Shown in pieces: positions 19,104 to 20,823 of a stretch of 20,823 nucleotides of DNA. This DNA is from Candidatus Parcubacteria bacterium (GTDB lineage Bacteria; Patescibacteriota; Patescibacteriia; Patescibacteriales; UBA12075): positions 1 through 20,823 of the forward strand of contig JAGLNE010000033.1 in assembly GCA_023139655.1 (NCBI GenBank), written 5' to 3'. A program made the translations under genes and the position numbers. Numbering within the stretch: the first letter of the stretch is position 1; the number at the start of each line of letters is the position of its first letter. The notes below the pieces were generated by a model. It had not been told where the DNA came from. It made no database searches and saw only the letters and a list, made by a program, of their open reading frames with translations.

Positions 19104-20823
19104 ATGACTAAAAAAACTATAAAACTAATTACACTGTTATTTGGTGTCGCTTTTATATTTGGGGCTGACTATGCCCAAGGGCAGAGCTCGCCGGACGCGA
19201 TTGCTATCCGGGTTATACCAAATACTAATCATTATAGCGCCAGGGTATGGTACCAAGAGCAGAATTTTACCGGTTCACCACAGTCAATGATGGTGGACGG
19301 CTATGCCGCGGTACGGGACGGCCGGACTTTGTATGTAAATGTCGGCAATGCCGAGGGTGGCAATTTATACACTAATATTTATTTGATTTCCTATAACCAG
19401 GAGGCGGAAACCGTAACCCAGGATATTTTTGGACAGATTCTCTCTCACTGGAAGTTTAATACTAATTTAATAGTAACCGGTTTTTGCCGGAACAACCCAA
19501 GTGTTAGATGTTTAAAAGATGAAGAGTGTCCAATAAGTGATTATTGTGATAGCGCTAAGGCCCGGGTGATCCGCGACACCAGGCGCTTATCCGATTTAGC
19601 CGATATGCAGGTTACTTTAAACCAATTTAATCTTGATAACGGGCATTTTCCGTCTTTGTCAGCCGGCTCGTATTTGCCCAATCGTTCCTTATCGGTTTGG
19701 CCCAGTTGGGACGACGCTCTTCGCGATGAACTTGGCACCAATATGCTTCTTGGCCCAATAAATAAGATCGGGAATTGCCCGGGTTATGATGAGGATACTT
19801 GCTGGGATGAGGTAAATAAGAGTTTCCCTACGACGCTACCAAATTTGCCGACAAATAGTTTAGCCTATATTTATTTAAGCGATCCCGGCGGTAATATTGG
19901 GACAGTGTGCGGGGTGTTTGAATCCGGCTACGCGATTAGCGGTGTTCCGGTATGCGCGGTTGATGTTTGCCTGGATTTTGATGATGATGGATATGGCAGC
20001 CCTGGTTCCGCGCTTTGCACGGATGGGCCTGAGACCGACTGTAATGATACTGATCCTGATGTTCAATTCGGCGGGCCAGAGGATTGCACTAATTTTCTTG
20101 ATGATGACTGTGATTCGTTTGTGGATTGTTTTGACTCGGATTGTTTTGGCAGCCCGGCTTGTACCGGTTTCCTTTGTGTCCCTAATGGCTGCGGCGGCGG
20201 TTGCCCTAGTTTTTGTACCGTACTGGAAGATCCGGATTGCCCGCCCTGTACCAGCGGCAATGGCTGTTGTGACGAAGGCTGTTCGTTTGCCCAGGATAGT
20301 GATTGCCCAATAACATGCACACCTAACGGATGCGATAATGGTTGTTTGGGTTGTACACCAGCAGAGGATGGGGATTGCGCCGGTTGCGCGTCTGACATAT
20401 TTGGTTGTTGCCCAACTGGCTGTACTCGGTCTTTAGGAGATATGGACTGTCCGGAAATATGCACTGACGCGGACGGAGATGGCCAAAACGCTTATGACGC
20501 ATTGCTTTGTCCATCAGGAAGTGATTGTGATGACAGTAATGGCAATATTTATACCGGAGCCTTTGAGGATTGTGATGGTTTGGACAATAATTGCAGCGAC
20601 CCGGACCATACTGATGGAATTAACCCGGTGGATATTGACGAGGGCTGGAGCGACGAAAATTGCGATTGGGTCTGCGTAACCAGCGGCTATGATTGGTCTG
20701 GCAATGGTTTACCGGCGTTAAATTGCTGCGGTAATGATCCGCTGGAAGCCAGTCCTTATCAGGCATTTGAAAATGTGCCAATTGATCTATGCAGTGATTT
20801 AAATGACAATGACTGCGATGGCA
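19104..20823 (+). CDS. Large secreted Cys/Asp-rich protein with MopE-type motifs (partial, 3' end outside window)
   Basis: At least 573 residues with no stop before the window edge. A signal peptide covers about 1-26. An N-terminal beta-rich region follows (to about 150). Next comes a segment resembling the tail of pilin-like proteins (about 153-285: a helix, then FNLDNGHFPSL, LGPINKIGNC, SLAYIYLSDPGG). The acidic Cys-rich part starts at about 287 with a putative metal-binding motif of the MopE kind (DFDDDGYGSPGSALC, DCNDTDPDV, DDDCDSFVDC). Four short tandem Cys repeats occupy about 358-449. A second MopE-type motif follows (DADGDGQNAYDALLCPSG, EDCDGLDNNC), and a third begins at the edge (DLNDNDCDG). 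Likely an extracellular, calcium- or metal-binding, disulfide-rich surface protein. The start at 19104 is the only one that provides a signal peptide. Confidence 0.85.
   Translation, partial: MTKKTIKLITLLFGVAFIFGADYAQGQSSPDAIAIRVIPNTNHYSARVWYQEQNFTGSPQSMMVDGYAAVRDGRTLYVNVGNAEGGNLYTNIYLISYNQEAETVTQDIFGQILSHWKFNTNLIVTGFCRNNPSVRCLKDEECPISDYCDSAKARVIRDTRRLSDLADMQVTLNQFNLDNGHFPSLSAGSYLPNRSLSVWPSWDDALRDELGTNMLLGPINKIGNCPGYDEDTCWDEVNKSFPTTLPNLPTNSLAYIYLSDPGGNIGTVCGVFESGYAISGVPVCAVDVCLDFDDDGYGSPGSALCTDGPETDCNDTDPDVQFGGPEDCTNFLDDDCDSFVDCFDSDCFGSPACTGFLCVPNGCGGGCPSFCTVLEDPDCPPCTSGNGCCDEGCSFAQDSDCPITCTPNGCDNGCLGCTPAEDGDCAGCASDIFGCCPTGCTRSLGDMDCPEICTDADGDGQNAYDALLCPSGSDCDDSNGNIYTGAFEDCDGLDNNCSDPDHTDGINPVDIDEGWSDENCDWVCVTSGYDWSGNGLPALNCCGNDPLEASPYQAFENVPIDLCSDLNDNDCDG

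Noticed and set aside
19897..20313. 138-aa plus-strand frame within the last gene
   Set aside because: It lacks protein-like features and overlaps in another frame the Cys/Asp-rich protein, whose repeats and signal peptide are convincing.

Overview
The window (20,823 bases) looks like a piece of a Candidate Phyla Radiation (Patescibacteria) chromosome, perhaps of the Falkowbacteria/Magasanikbacteria kind. This is an inference, because no rRNA or marker phylogeny is present. The pointers are a moderately AT-rich genome with all 19 genes on the + strand, few Shine-Dalgarno sites, a free-standing S23-type four-helix-bundle gene, a Gld-like ABC exporter cluster, fibre-like secreted proteins sharing a W-x-x-P-T-x-x-P-P-D leader, a MopE-type Cys/Asp-rich surface protein, and a lower-glycolysis gene set. 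The standard code fits: dnaJ ends in TGA and no other gene needs TGA read as an amino acid.

Layout. 36-1564: dnaJ overlapping by 4 nt a 148-aa unknown protein. 1565-1953: a 389-nt gene-free stretch with a terminator, a good promoter and a 119-nt element bounded by perfect 23-nt inverted repeats. 1954-6830: an ABC exporter cluster (ATPase, six-helix permease, GldG-like auxiliary protein, DUF4340 protein) with a thioredoxin-like gene inside it. 7042-10273: PfkB-family sugar/nucleoside kinase, S23 four-helix-bundle protein, lipid II flippase MurJ. 10559-19032: pgk, two membrane-anchored unknowns, two secreted fibre-like proteins, eno, full-length gpmI, and a short gpmI-like paralogue. 19104-end: the start of a large secreted Cys/Asp-rich protein cut by the window edge.

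How the genes fit together. pgk, gpmI and eno cover steps 7, 8 and 9 of glycolysis. The genes between and after them encode envelope and surface proteins. The ABC cluster and MurJ are also envelope functions, so the window mixes ATP-yielding carbon metabolism with cell-surface construction.

The most unusual items are these. (1) A second GpmI-like protein (18121-19032) has lost the whole inserted phosphotransferase domain, carries Cys where the catalytic Ser should be, and lacks two His metal ligands. (2) The secreted protein at 13787-14896 has a tandem C-terminal domain resembling that of animal 'short-chain collagen C4-like' proteins. (3) Nearly every intergenic spacer is an imperfect palindrome built from its own small set of repeated words, with REP-like elements in three other places and two terminator/promoter couples.
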